From: an uncultured Pelagibacteraceae bacterium
Lineage (GTDB): Bacteria; Pseudomonadota; Alphaproteobacteria; Pelagibacterales; Pelagibacteraceae
NCBI GenBank assembly: GCA_902620525.1
Contig: CACNIK010000002.1
Coordinates: forward strand, 1 to 64,000
DNA: 64,000 bases
Direction: 5' to 3'
In this document: positions 41,274-52,853 of the stretch, piece by piece
Position numbering within the stretch: the stretch's first letter is position 1
How the letters are laid out: each line of letters begins with the position of its first letter
Made by a program: the position numbers and the translations under genes
The notes under the pieces: generated by a model
Database searches by the model: none
What the model was told of the DNA's origin: nothing
The model's input: only the letters and a program-made list of their open reading frames with translations

Positions 41274-41878
41274 TGGATAATAATATTATTGAAATAGAAG
41301 AGTTAATTAAACAATTTTCAAAATTACCAGGTTTAGGACCAAAATCTGCAAAGAGAATTATCTTAAAACTCATTAACAACAAAGATAACATGATTAAACC
41401 TTTAGCAAAATCCTTAGCCAGTGTTTATAAAAAAGTTGTAAGATGTTCAATTTGTGGCAATTTAAAAATAGTTGATAAAACTTGTTTATGCGAAACCGAT
41501 ACCAATTATGATAAAATTTGTATCGTAGAAAACTTGGCGGATATGTGGGTGATTGATTCCGCAAATATTTATAAAGGTCATTACCACATACTTGGTGGCA
41601 CTATAAATTCTCAAGACAATTCAGAAAATAAAAATAGTTTAGTTCAATCACTAATCAAAAGAGTAAAAAAAAACAATTTAAAGGAGGTGATTATTGCAAC
41701 AAGTGCTACAATTGAGGGTCAAACTACAGCTCATTATATTGAGGATTTAATTAAAAATGACAAAATCAAAATTACAAAACTGGCTCAAGGATTACCTGTT
41801 GGGGGAGAAATAGAACAATTAGATGATGGAACACTTTTTTCAGCTTTTAAAAATAGAGTTCCTGTAACAGATAATTAA
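41273..41878 (+). CDS. recR: Recombination protein RecR
   Basis: LPGLGPKSAKRI, CSICGNLKIVDKTCLC zinc finger, LGGTINSQDN Toprim. Confidence 0.95.
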   Translation: MDNNIIEIEELIKQFSKLPGLGPKSAKRIILKLINNKDNMIKPLAKSLASVYKKVVRCSICGNLKIVDKTCLCETDTNYDKICIVENLADMWVIDSANIYKGHYHILGGTINSQDNSENKNSLVQSLIKRVKKNNLKEVIIATSATIEGQTTAHYIEDLIKNDKIKITKLAQGLPVGGEIEQLDDGTLFSAFKNRVPVTDN

Positions 41879-41879
41879 G

Positions 41880-44045
41880 TTAAGCACTTTTTCTCTCAAG
41901 TCTTTTTTGATGCAAAAGGGGTTCCGTATAACCAGATGGCTGAACTCTTCCTTTAAATACTAAATCACAAGCAGCTGAAAATGCTATTGAATTTTCAAAG
42001 TCATCAGACATTTTTTTATAACTAGATCTTCCACCTCTTTTATAGGCAGGGTCCTTTTCATTTTGATTATCAACAATAGTAGCCATTTTTTTCATTACTT
42101 TCATAACCTGATCTTTTGTACATATTCCGTGATGCAGCCAGTTAGCTATATGTTGGGAGGAAATTCTTAAAGTTGCCCTATCTTCCATTAAACCAACATT
42201 ATTTATATCTGGTACTTTTGAACAACCTACTCCATGGTCAATCCATCTAACAACATATCCAAGGATACCTTGCGCGTTATTTTCTAACTCACGATTAATG
42301 TCTTCAACAGACCAATTAGGCCTATCAGCCCTTGGTATTTCTAAAAGATTATCTATGTTTGTTTTATTTCTAGTTTTAATTTTATCTTGTTCTTTAAAAA
42401 CGTCCACTTTGTGGTAATGCATAGAGTGTAAAGTTGCAGCAGTAGGAGAAGGAACCCAAGCACAGTTTGCACCTGATTTGGGGTGACCGATTTTCTGCTC
42501 CATCATATTTGCCATTTGATCTGGCATTGCCCACATACCTTTACCAATTTGAGCTTTTCCAGAAAATCCACAGCTCAATCCAATATCAACATTCCAATTC
42601 TCATAAGAGTTTAACCAGGTTGATTTTTTCATCTCACCTTTAAAGATCATTGGACCTGCTTCAAATGAAGTATGCATTTCATCACCAGTTCGGTCTAAAA
42701 ATCCAGTATTAATAAAAACAATTCTATTTTTTACCTGTCTAATACATTCTTTTAAGTTAACCGTAGTTCTTCTTTCTTCATCCATTATTCCAACTTTCAT
42801 AGTATATCTCTTTAAATCTAATGCATCTTCTACTTGGCCAAACAATTTGTTTGTAAAATCAACTTCCTCTGGACCATGCATTTTAGGTTTGACTATATAA
42901 ATAGAACCAGTTCTGGAGTTATTTTTATTTTTAAAATCATGCAAAGCACACATGGTGGATACAAACGCATCCATAATTCCTTCGGGAATTTCAGAGCCAT
43001 CTTTTAGTATTATCGCAGGACTGGTCATCAAATGACCTACGTTACGATTAAGCAACAATGCTCTACCATGTAATGTTATTTTTTTTCCTTCTTTTGATAA
43101 ATAAGTTCGGTTTGGATTTAATTTTCTAACAAATTTCTTTCCATTTTTTTCCATATTTGCAGTTAAGTCTCCTTTCATCAGACCTAACCAGTTCCTGTAA
43201 CAATTTACTTTATCTTCCCCATCAACTGCTGCAACTGAGTCCTCATTATCTATAATTGTTGATATAGCTGATTCCACTATGAAGTCAGATATATTTGCTT
43301 TATCTCCTTTTCCAATTGGACTATCAGGATCTATAATTATATCAAAATGAAGGTTATTATTTTTCAATAATATAGAAGTTGGAGATGCCTTGTTACCATT
43401 AAAACCTATAAATTGATTTTCATTTTTTAAATTAACCTTTTCTTTATTAATGTTTAAAACTAATTTATTATTTTCAATTTCAATTTTATCTATATTTTTC
43501 CAACTATCTTTTTTTAATGAAAAAATTTCATCAAGAAAATTTCTAACATATGCTATTACTTTTTTCGCGCGATCTTTATTAAATGAAGTACCCTTTTCGC
43601 CAGCAATTACGTCTGTACCGTAAAGAGAGTCATATAAGCTTCCCCAACGAGCATTAGCTGCATTCAATGCGTATCTAGCATTATCTACTGGAACAACAAG
43701 TTGTGGACCTGCAATTTTTGCAATTTCCTCGTCTACATTTGTAGTATCAATTTTAAAATTGTCTCCTTCATCTACAATGTAAGAAATTGATTTAAGAAAT
43801 TGAGTATATTTGCTTTTATTAAATTTTTCTTTAGAGTTACTTAAGTGCCAGTCGTCGATTTGTTTTTGTATTTTCTCTCTTTTTTCAATAAGTTTTTTGT
43901 TTATCGGAGCTAATTCATGAACTACTTTTGCAAATCTTTTCCAGAAATCTTCTTGCTTTATGTCTGTGCCAGGTAACACCTCTTTATTTATAAAATTAAA
44001 TAAAGTCTGATTTATTTTTAACTCGTTTTTATTTATAAATTTCAT
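41880..44045 (-). CDS. glcB: Malate synthase G
   Basis: [55 protein letters not shown]; 721 aa. Confidence 0.96.
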   Translation of the reverse strand: MKFINKNELKINQTLFNFINKEVLPGTDIKQEDFWKRFAKVVHELAPINKKLIEKREKIQKQIDDWHLSNSKEKFNKSKYTQFLKSISYIVDEGDNFKIDTTNVDEEIAKIAGPQLVVPVDNARYALNAANARWGSLYDSLYGTDVIAGEKGTSFNKDRAKKVIAYVRNFLDEIFSLKKDSWKNIDKIEIENNKLVLNINKEKVNLKNENQFIGFNGNKASPTSILLKNNNLHFDIIIDPDSPIGKGDKANISDFIVESAISTIIDNEDSVAAVDGEDKVNCYRNWLGLMKGDLTANMEKNGKKFVRKLNPNRTYLSKEGKKITLHGRALLLNRNVGHLMTSPAIILKDGSEIPEGIMDAFVSTMCALHDFKNKNNSRTGSIYIVKPKMHGPEEVDFTNKLFGQVEDALDLKRYTMKVGIMDEERRTTVNLKECIRQVKNRIVFINTGFLDRTGDEMHTSFEAGPMIFKGEMKKSTWLNSYENWNVDIGLSCGFSGKAQIGKGMWAMPDQMANMMEQKIGHPKSGANCAWVPSPTAATLHSMHYHKVDVFKEQDKIKTRNKTNIDNLLEIPRADRPNWSVEDINRELENNAQGILGYVVRWIDHGVGCSKVPDINNVGLMEDRATLRISSQHIANWLHHGICTKDQVMKVMKKMATIVDNQNEKDPAYKRGGRSSYKKMSDDFENSIAFSAACDLVFKGRVQPSGYTEPLLHQKRLERKSA

Positions 44046-44046
44046 A

Positions 44047-44204
44047 TAGCACCAATCTCACCCCATCTGTATCGGTACCTGAGAGATTTACTCCTTCGGT
44101 GAGAACTTGTCTCTTTCCAGAATTTCACTTTTACGGTCCTTTTGCCTGAGAGTTTCCGGGGTGGTTGCTCCTTCGGCGCTACATTTAAGTAGTCTCTCCC
44201 GTTA
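44047..44204 (-). promoter_or_regulatory. Tandem glycine riboswitch upstream of glcB
   Basis: Minus strand: GGGAGAGACT...GCGCCGAAGGAGCAA...CTCTCAGGCAAAAGGACCG...GGAAAGAGAC...CACCGAAGGAGTAA...CTCTCAGGTACCGATACAGATGGGG: two glycine aptamers. Confidence 0.92.
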
Positions 44205-44323
44205 TTTTTTAATATTTTCTCTTAGTAAAACTTCAAAGTCAAATGATAATTGATCTCAGTTTATTGACAATTTATTGACTTATTTTAATTCTATTACTCA
44301 ATAAATTATTATAAAAAACAGTT

Positions 44324-45427
44324 ATGAAAAATTATCTAGAATTTGAAAAAGATATAAAAACTCTAGAAGATGAGATGGAACTTCTCAAAAGTCCTGGTAG
44401 TGAAAGTATTTCAGAGGTAGACACAAGCAAAATAAAATCAACTCAAGATCAAATTAATTCAAAATTAAAGAGTATTTACTCTAGTCTCAATAGTTGGCAA
44501 AAAACCCAAGTCGCTAGACATGAAGATAGACCAAGAGCGAGTTTTTATATTAGAAAAATATTTAATAATTTCACTCCACTTGCTGGTGACAGATATTTTG
44601 GAGACGATCGATCTGTTACAACTGGTTTTGGATTAATAAACGAAAAATCTGTTTTAGTAATAGGTCAAGAAAAAGGAGAAGATCTAAATACAAGGATTGA
44701 AAAAAATTTTGGCATGATGAGTCCAGAAGGTTATAGAAAATGTATAAGATTAATGAAGTTAGCTGACAGATTTAAAATTCCAATAATTACTTTTATAGAT
44801 ACTCCTGGTGCTTATCCAGGAATAGGTGCTGAACAAAGAGGACAAGCATCTGCCATAGCACATTCGATTGAATGCTGCATGTCACTTAAGGTTCCTAATA
44901 TCTCAGTAATAATTGGTGAGGGAGGATCGGGTGGCGCAATCGCTCTAGCCTCCTCAAATAAAGTTATCATGTTGGAAAATTCAATATATTCTGTGATATC
45001 CCCCGAGGGATGTGCTTCTATTTTATGGAGAGATCCTGGCAAATCATTAGAAGCCGCAGAGGCAATGAAACTATCAGCACAAGATCTTTTAAAACTAGGA
45101 GTTATAGATGATATTATTACAGAGCCTTTAGGAGGTGCACACAGAAATCATGATGAAATTGCTCACAATATAAAAAATACTATTATAGAAAATCTTAATT
45201 ATTTTGAAAATATGAGTCCTAGTGAAATTTTTGACCATAGAAAAAATAAATTCCTTAAAATCGGTAGAGGAGGCGGTTTTGCCAAACCATCTGTAAGCGG
45301 AGAAACTGGATTAGAGTATAAGGAACCAATTTCCCTTAAACTCAAAAGAATTTTTAAGCAAAATAAATATATTTTATGGGCTATAGGCCTGTTTATTATT
45401 GCCTCAATTGTAGCGTTGCTTTACTAA
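44324..45427 (+). CDS. accA: Acetyl-CoA carboxylase carboxyltransferase subunit alpha, with hydrophobic C-terminal extension
   Basis: LEFEKDIKTLEDE, PIITFIDTPGAYPGIGAEQRGQ, GEGGSGGAIALA; C-terminal YILWAIGLFIIASIVALLY. Confidence 0.94.
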   Translation: MKNYLEFEKDIKTLEDEMELLKSPGSESISEVDTSKIKSTQDQINSKLKSIYSSLNSWQKTQVARHEDRPRASFYIRKIFNNFTPLAGDRYFGDDRSVTTGFGLINEKSVLVIGQEKGEDLNTRIEKNFGMMSPEGYRKCIRLMKLADRFKIPIITFIDTPGAYPGIGAEQRGQASAIAHSIECCMSLKVPNISVIIGEGGSGGAIALASSNKVIMLENSIYSVISPEGCASILWRDPGKSLEAAEAMKLSAQDLLKLGVIDDIITEPLGGAHRNHDEIAHNIKNTIIENLNYFENMSPSEIFDHRKNKFLKIGRGGGFAKPSVSGETGLEYKEPISLKLKRIFKQNKYILWAIGLFIIASIVALLY

Positions 45428-45571
45428 ATATTGTTGCAAAATTGCAATTTTTACAAATAAATAACAATTTTAAGTCAAACAAATCTTGACAATTTTAACT
45501 TAAATCTATTAAAGGAGCAAAGTTAGTAAATATACTAACATTAGTTAAACAAATAAGGATAAGTAAACACA

Positions 45572-45784
45572 ATGAGTACACTAAAAGGAAAAGTAAAGTG
45601 GTTCAATGGTACTAAAGGTTATGGTTTCATTGAAAGAGAAGACAAAGAAAAAGACGTGTTCGTTCACTCTTCAGCTGTTAGAGAAGCTGGTTTAAAATAT
45701 CTAAACGAAGGTGATGAATTAACGTTTGAAGTGGAGAGCACGGAAAAAGGTCCTGCTGCAGTTAAATTGCAGAAAACATCTTAA
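45572..45784 (+). CDS. Cold shock domain protein
   Basis: [31 protein letters not shown]. Confidence 0.96.
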   Translation: MSTLKGKVKWFNGTKGYGFIEREDKEKDVFVHSSAVREAGLKYLNEGDELTFEVESTEKGPAAVKLQKTS

Positions 45785-45806
45785 TTCTAAATTTTCCAAA
45801 TCATAA

Positions 45807-45847
45807 ATTAGCGGGACTGAAGCTTTTTAGCTAATGTCCCGTTAATT
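45807..45847 (+). terminator. Hairpin downstream of the cold shock gene, no T-tract
   Basis: AATTAGCGGGAC-N18-GTCCCGTTAATT, 12-bp stem with one G-U. Confidence 0.5.
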
Positions 45848-46022
45848 AATCCTTGAAAAAGACACATTTATTTCTTAAATAGATATAAATGAATAGAAAT
45901 AGAAAAAGAATATACCAAATTTATTCACATTCTCACAGAATGCACGCTAGGCTATCGCTTAGCTAAATCATTACATATTTTAAAATACAAATTTATCAAT
46001 AATTAATATAAAAAGGAGTTAT

Positions 46023-46099
46023 GCAGCAGTAGCTCAGTTGGTTAGAGCACTAGTTTGTGGAACTAGGGGTCGGTGGTTCGAATCCACCCTGCTGTACCA
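46023..46099 (+). tRNA. tRNA-His (GTG)
   Basis: Cloverleaf: acceptor GCAGCAG/CTGCTGT, anticodon stem CTAGT/ACTAG with loop TTGTGGA, TTCGAAT T-loop, encoded CCA. Confidence 0.95.
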
Positions 46100-46103
46100 C
46101 AAA

Positions 46104-47438
46104 ATGAAGAAAGATAAAAAAAACAAACCCTCAAAAGAACTACCGTTAGGGTTCGTTGATAGACAAGAAAAAGAATTACTCGTACGTGATTTCATAATTT
46201 CAAATATTAAGAAAGTTATGATCAAGTATGGTTTTCAGTATCTCGAAACCCCGAGTTTTGAGTATACGGATAGCATTGGGAAATTTCTTCCCGACAAAGA
46301 AAGACCTGATGAGGGTGTTTTTTCATTTCAGGATGAAAAAAACTGGCTTTCACTAAGATATGATTTGACTGCGCCATTAGCTAGATATGTTGCAAAAAAT
46401 TATTTGGAAATTCCAAAACCATTTAAAAGATACCAACTCGGAACAGTATGGAGAAATGAAAAACCTGGACCAGGAAGATTTAGAGAATTTTTACAATTTG
46501 ATGCAGATTTTGTTGGTACAAAAAGTTTACAAGCTGATGCTGAATTATGTGTTCTGATTTCAGAAATACTTGAGAACTGTGGATTAAATAAAAAAGATTA
46601 TATTATTAAAATTTCATCAAGAAAAATTACCGAGGAGATATTCAAAAAAATTAAAATAGATAGTAAAGAACAAAAATTGATGACTCTAAGAGCGTTAGAT
46701 AAAGTTGATAGACTTGGATGGGATGATGTTAAAAAGTTGTTAGGAGAAGGTAGAAAAGATAAGTCTGGAGACTTTACTAAAGGGGCAAATTTAAGTTCAA
46801 AAAATATAGATTTATTAGAAAATGAATTAAATAATAAATCACCTGAAACAGAGGATTTAAAAGAAATATTAAAAATATTTAATAATTATAATTTTAGTAA
46901 CTTTGAAGTTGATCCCTATGTAATAAGAGGACTGGAATATTATACGGGCCCAATTTTTGAGGTGAACCTAAAATTTGATGTAAAAAATAATAAGGGGCAG
47001 GTTGTACAGTTTGGTTCGATAGGTGGCGGCGGAAGGTATGATAACCTTGTAAGCAATTTTGGTAATTACGATGCCCCTGCGACCGGCATCTCAATAGGAC
47101 TAGACAGGTTAGTTTTTGCGTTAATGCAAAAAAAAGAATTCAGAATCAAGCAAACAAAACCTATTGTTATTTGTATTTTCGAAAAAAACTTAATGAAAGA
47201 ATATATTAGCTTACAAACAATTTTAAGATCTGAAGGTATAAGTGTTGAAATTTATCCTGGGGAAGGAAAGCTAAAAAAACAAATGGAATATGCAAATAAG
47301 ATAAAAGCACCAGCTGTTATTCTTTATGGTGAGAATGAAATCAAAACAGGTAAACCAAAATTACGAGATCTAGTTTCAGGATATGAAAAATCAACAACAA
47401 TTAAAGAGCTAGCCAATGAGATCAAAAAAGTTATCTGA
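46104..47438 (+). CDS. hisS: Histidyl-tRNA synthetase
   Basis: SLRYDLTAPLARYVA, RYQLGTVWRNEKPGPGRFREFLQFDADFVG, VIRGLEYYTGPIFEV; start at 46104 since 46038 lies in the tRNA. Confidence 0.94.
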   Translation: MKKDKKNKPSKELPLGFVDRQEKELLVRDFIISNIKKVMIKYGFQYLETPSFEYTDSIGKFLPDKERPDEGVFSFQDEKNWLSLRYDLTAPLARYVAKNYLEIPKPFKRYQLGTVWRNEKPGPGRFREFLQFDADFVGTKSLQADAELCVLISEILENCGLNKKDYIIKISSRKITEEIFKKIKIDSKEQKLMTLRALDKVDRLGWDDVKKLLGEGRKDKSGDFTKGANLSSKNIDLLENELNNKSPETEDLKEILKIFNNYNFSNFEVDPYVIRGLEYYTGPIFEVNLKFDVKNNKGQVVQFGSIGGGGRYDNLVSNFGNYDAPATGISIGLDRLVFALMQKKEFRIKQTKPIVICIFEKNLMKEYISLQTILRSEGISVEIYPGEGKLKKQMEYANKIKAPAVILYGENEIKTGKPKLRDLVSGYEKSTTIKELANEIKKVI

Positions 47439-48453
47439 ACAAATTATTAGAACTTTCAAAAAAAGTGGATTTGAGCTGTCTGAACCTGATGTACTATTAG
47501 ACTCCGAGTATATTATAGAAAGATCTGGTGAAAAGTTTAGAAGTTCAATGCTTACTTTTGAGAGCGAAAGTGGAAAAATTATGTGTTTAAGACCTGATCT
47601 TACAGTAGCATCTTCCATAAATTATTTACAAAAAAAAACTAAATCAAAAATTTATTATTCGGGTCAAGCTTATAGAAGATCAGAAAATAAAAATTCTGAT
47701 TTTATTAATGAACAGCTAGGAATTGAAATTTTTGGTTCTAAAAATCAAATACGAGATGATTTTAAAGTTATTTCAACAATTTTAAATTCTGCTAAAAAAA
47801 TTAAAAGCAAAAAAATTCAAATCAAAGTAGGAGATATTAGTTTATTTAAAAGTTTAATAAACTCCCTTGATATGCCTGAAAGATGGAAATTAAGATTAAT
47901 AAGACATTTCTGGAGACCTAAATATTTTGAAGATCTTTTAAAAAGATTAGAGAAAAATTCAGATATTGATGCTGAAAATTTTGACACTGATAAGAAACGA
48001 TTTTACGAAATGAGAAAGATGGAGCAGGACAAAGTTATTGCAGGAAGATCAATACAAGAAATCTTAAGTAGGTTTGACAAAAAAATAAAAGACCCAAGAT
48101 CATTTAACGAAGGGAAAAAAATTGTAAAAATAATAAGATCATTTCTTAAAATAAATTGTAAATTATCTCAATTAGAGACACAACTTTTAGACTTTACGCA
48201 AAAATATAATCTTAAAAAAAATATTTTTGATGAACTTAGATCAATTCAAAACTTAAAAAAACTTAAAGAAGATATAAATTTTATTTCTAATTTTGGTAGA
48301 GATATTGAGTATTACACAGGTATTGTATTTGAGGTTTTTGCTGGGCAAAAAGAAATTGCAAGAGGCGGTCGATATGATGGTTTATTAAAAAGTTTAGGGG
48401 CAAAAAAAAATATTCCTGCAGTTGGAGCAGCAATAAATTTAAGAAACATATGA
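47416..48453 (+). CDS. hisZ: ATP phosphoribosyltransferase regulatory subunit (HisS paralog)
   Basis: MCLRPDLTVASSINYL, YSGQAYRRSENKNSDFINEQLGIEIFG, YYTGIVFEVFAGQ; followed by short-form hisG. Confidence 0.88.
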   Translation: MRSKKLSEQIIRTFKKSGFELSEPDVLLDSEYIIERSGEKFRSSMLTFESESGKIMCLRPDLTVASSINYLQKKTKSKIYYSGQAYRRSENKNSDFINEQLGIEIFGSKNQIRDDFKVISTILNSAKKIKSKKIQIKVGDISLFKSLINSLDMPERWKLRLIRHFWRPKYFEDLLKRLEKNSDIDAENFDTDKKRFYEMRKMEQDKVIAGRSIQEILSRFDKKIKDPRSFNEGKKIVKIIRSFLKINCKLSQLETQLLDFTQKYNLKKNIFDELRSIQNLKKLKEDINFISNFGRDIEYYTGIVFEVFAGQKEIARGGRYDGLLKSLGAKKNIPAVGAAINLRNI

Positions 48454-49145
48454 AAAACGTAATTACCATAGGTTTACCTAGTAAAGGTCGATTAAAAGAT
48501 AAAGCAATATCTTTCTTTGAGGAAAATGGTTTAAAAATATTACAAAGCGACAAAGAGAGAAACTACTTTGCAACTATTGAAAATAAACCAAATCTAAAAA
48601 TAATTTACCTTCATGCTAAAGAAATTATTCAAAGACTAGGTGATGGCACACTCGATCTTGGAATATCTGGCTTAGATTTATTTAATGAGTCTGAAAAGAA
48701 TTTGCGAGATAAGATAATTATAAAAAATAAACTTAACTTTGGAAAAGCTAATTTAGTAGTCGCGGTCCCAGATGATTGGATAGACGTCCAAACAATTGCA
48801 GACCTAGAGGAAGTTTCTTTTGATATTAGATCAAAAAGAAATACAAGGTTAAGGGTTGCAACAAAGTATCCCAACTTAACTAACGATTTTTTGTTTTCTA
48901 AAGGGGTTACTCAATATAAATTAATACCTAGTCTTGGTGCCACTGAAACATATCCTTTTATAGGATCTTCAGAAATTATAACAGATATAACATCTACGGG
49001 TAAAACATTGGTTGATAATAATCTTAGAGTACTTAAAGATGGACAGATTTTAAACTCGACCGCATGTCTATTTATCGCTAAAAAAAAAATAGTCAAAATC
49101 GATAAATTTTTAAAAGAGCTTTATGATAATAAAAAATTTAATTAA
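48450..49145 (+). CDS. hisG: ATP phosphoribosyltransferase, short form
   Basis: IGLPSKGRLKDKAISFFEENGL, QRLGDGTLDLGISGLDL, ITDITSTGKTLVDNNLRVL. Confidence 0.94.
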   Translation: MKNVITIGLPSKGRLKDKAISFFEENGLKILQSDKERNYFATIENKPNLKIIYLHAKEIIQRLGDGTLDLGISGLDLFNESEKNLRDKIIIKNKLNFGKANLVVAVPDDWIDVQTIADLEEVSFDIRSKRNTRLRVATKYPNLTNDFLFSKGVTQYKLIPSLGATETYPFIGSSEIITDITSTGKTLVDNNLRVLKDGQILNSTACLFIAKKKIVKIDKFLKELYDNKKFN

Positions 49146-49890
49146 ATTACCAATTTTTAAAAGATTAATACCCTCAATTTTTAAAAGATATATTTTTTTC
49201 ACTGGAAATTACTTTAAGAGTAAAAATATCTCAGGAGTTACTTATTATTTAGACACAAGATATTTAATAGATAGAAACTTTTATTTAAGAGAAAATTATG
49301 AAGATTACTTATACTCTATAGCAAATAAGTTAATAATATTAAATAAAGTTAATTTTTTTTTAGATATAGGATCATGCTGGGGAATTTATTCATTAAGATT
49401 GAGCAGTTTAAAAAAACTTAGAATTTTGTCTTTCGATCCAATTCTTGACAATATTAAAAGACTAAAAAAAATGATAAAAATTAATAATTTAAGAAATATT
49501 CAAACTTTTAATACTGCTTTAGGTAGTAAAAAAGGGAAAGTAAAATTTTATGGTCTTGAAAAATTTACACCAAATTACAGTCTTTATGATAAAAAATACA
49601 AGAACTTTACTATTTCTAAAATTGATAAGTTAGATAACTTAATTAAAATAAATAAAAAAGTCTTATATCTTAAGGTAGATATTGAGAGACACGAATACCA
49701 TTTTTTATTAGGAGCTAAAAATATTTTAAAAAAAAATAATATAATCCTTCAAATTGAAATTCATGAAAAAAACAAAAAAAAGGTTTTAAATTATCTGAAA
49801 CTTAAAAAATTTAAGCTTATACATAATTATAATGCAGATTATATCTTTTCTAATTTCAAAATAAAAAAACCCCAAGAAGCATTATTCTAG
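49123..49890 (+). CDS. FkbM family methyltransferase
   Basis: FFLDIGSCWGIYSLRLSSL SAM motif, LSFDPILDNIKRLKKMIKINNL, YLKVDIERHEYHFLLGA. Confidence 0.83.
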   Translation: MIIKNLIKLPIFKRLIPSIFKRYIFFTGNYFKSKNISGVTYYLDTRYLIDRNFYLRENYEDYLYSIANKLIILNKVNFFLDIGSCWGIYSLRLSSLKKLRILSFDPILDNIKRLKKMIKINNLRNIQTFNTALGSKKGKVKFYGLEKFTPNYSLYDKKYKNFTISKIDKLDNLIKINKKVLYLKVDIERHEYHFLLGAKNILKKNNIILQIEIHEKNKKKVLNYLKLKKFKLIHNYNADYIFSNFKIKKPQEALF

Positions 49891-49899
49891 GGGTTTTTT
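49864..49899. terminator. Bidirectional terminator between FkbM-methyltransferase gene and groL
   Basis: AAAAAACCCC-N16-GGGGTTTTTT, symmetrical A/T flanks. Confidence 0.85.
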
Positions 49900-49928
49900 A
49901 ATTTTTTCAATTTTTGAAAAGGTTAGGG

Positions 49929-51904
<1,976 letters not shown>

Positions 51905-51929
51905 TTTAATCTCCTGTTTGTACTAGCAG

Positions 51930-51957
51930 ATATGGTGAGTTTTATTGAAATTTCAAG
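51930..51957 (-). promoter_or_regulatory. RpoH (sigma32)-type promoter for groESL
   Basis: Minus strand CTTGAAA-N13-CACCATAT, close to sigma32 CTTGAAA/CCCCATNT; SD AGGAG precedes groS. Confidence 0.7.
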
Positions 51958-52041
51958 AGAAGAAGACATAAATTAGCTAAAAGTCGTGATATTGCTATAT
52001 TTTATTAACTTTTTTATAAGGTATAAAAAGGACAATTTAAT

Positions 52042-52851
52042 TTGAAAAAACTAGATCATTTAAAGAACATTTTTAACAATTACGATAATTTCATCATCGA
52101 TCTTTGGGGAGTAGTCCATAATGGGGTTAAGCCATATGAAGGAGCAATTAAAACAATTGAAGAGTTATATAATAACAAAAAAAATTATGTCTTTTTGTCA
52201 AATGCCCCTAGGCCAGTTTATGACGTAAGAAAATTTTTAATTGAAAAAATGCAAATAAATAAAAAATTTTTGAATAATATACTTACATCAGGTGAAGCTG
52301 CTATAAATTCAATTAAAAACTTCAGTTACGGTAAACTTTTTTTTCATCTAGGCCCTGAAAGAGATAGTAAAATTTTTGAAGGTTTGGAAAATTATAAAAC
52401 AGAGCTAGATAAATGTGACTATATTTTATGTACAGGTCTCTACGATAGTGAAATGGATAAGTTGAATTTTTATGAAAAATTACTTGAAAACAGTAAGGAT
52501 AAAAAAATGATCTGTACAAATCCTGATTTAATTGTAGATAGAGGCAATACCCAAGAATATTGTGCTGGAAGTATAGCTAAATTATTTGAAAAGATAGGTG
52601 GAGAAGTAGTTTATTTCGGCAAACCGTATAAAGAAATTTATAATTCGATCTTAAATGAAAAAGATAAAGCTTTAGTAATCGGAGATAATTTGAGAACAGA
52701 CATAAAAGGAGCTAATTTGATAAAACAAGACTCTCTTTTTATAACAGATGGAATTCATAAAAATGAAATTAAAGAGTCAGATAACTTAAGTAATATTTTA
52801 AAAAGATATAATGTTGAAACAAATTTTATACAAGAAAAATTACACTGGTAA
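52042..52851 (+). CDS. HAD superfamily class IIA hydrolase (TIGR01459-like)
   Basis: FIIDLWGVVHNGVKPYEGAI, FLSNAPRPV, CTNPDLIVDRGNTQEYCAGSIA, VIGDNLRTDIKGAN; TTG start. Confidence 0.88.
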   Translation: MKKLDHLKNIFNNYDNFIIDLWGVVHNGVKPYEGAIKTIEELYNNKKNYVFLSNAPRPVYDVRKFLIEKMQINKKFLNNILTSGEAAINSIKNFSYGKLFFHLGPERDSKIFEGLENYKTELDKCDYILCTGLYDSEMDKLNFYEKLLENSKDKKMICTNPDLIVDRGNTQEYCAGSIAKLFEKIGGEVVYFGKPYKEIYNSILNEKDKALVIGDNLRTDIKGANLIKQDSLFITDGIHKNEIKESDNLSNILKRYNVETNFIQEKLHW

Positions 52852-52853
52852 AA

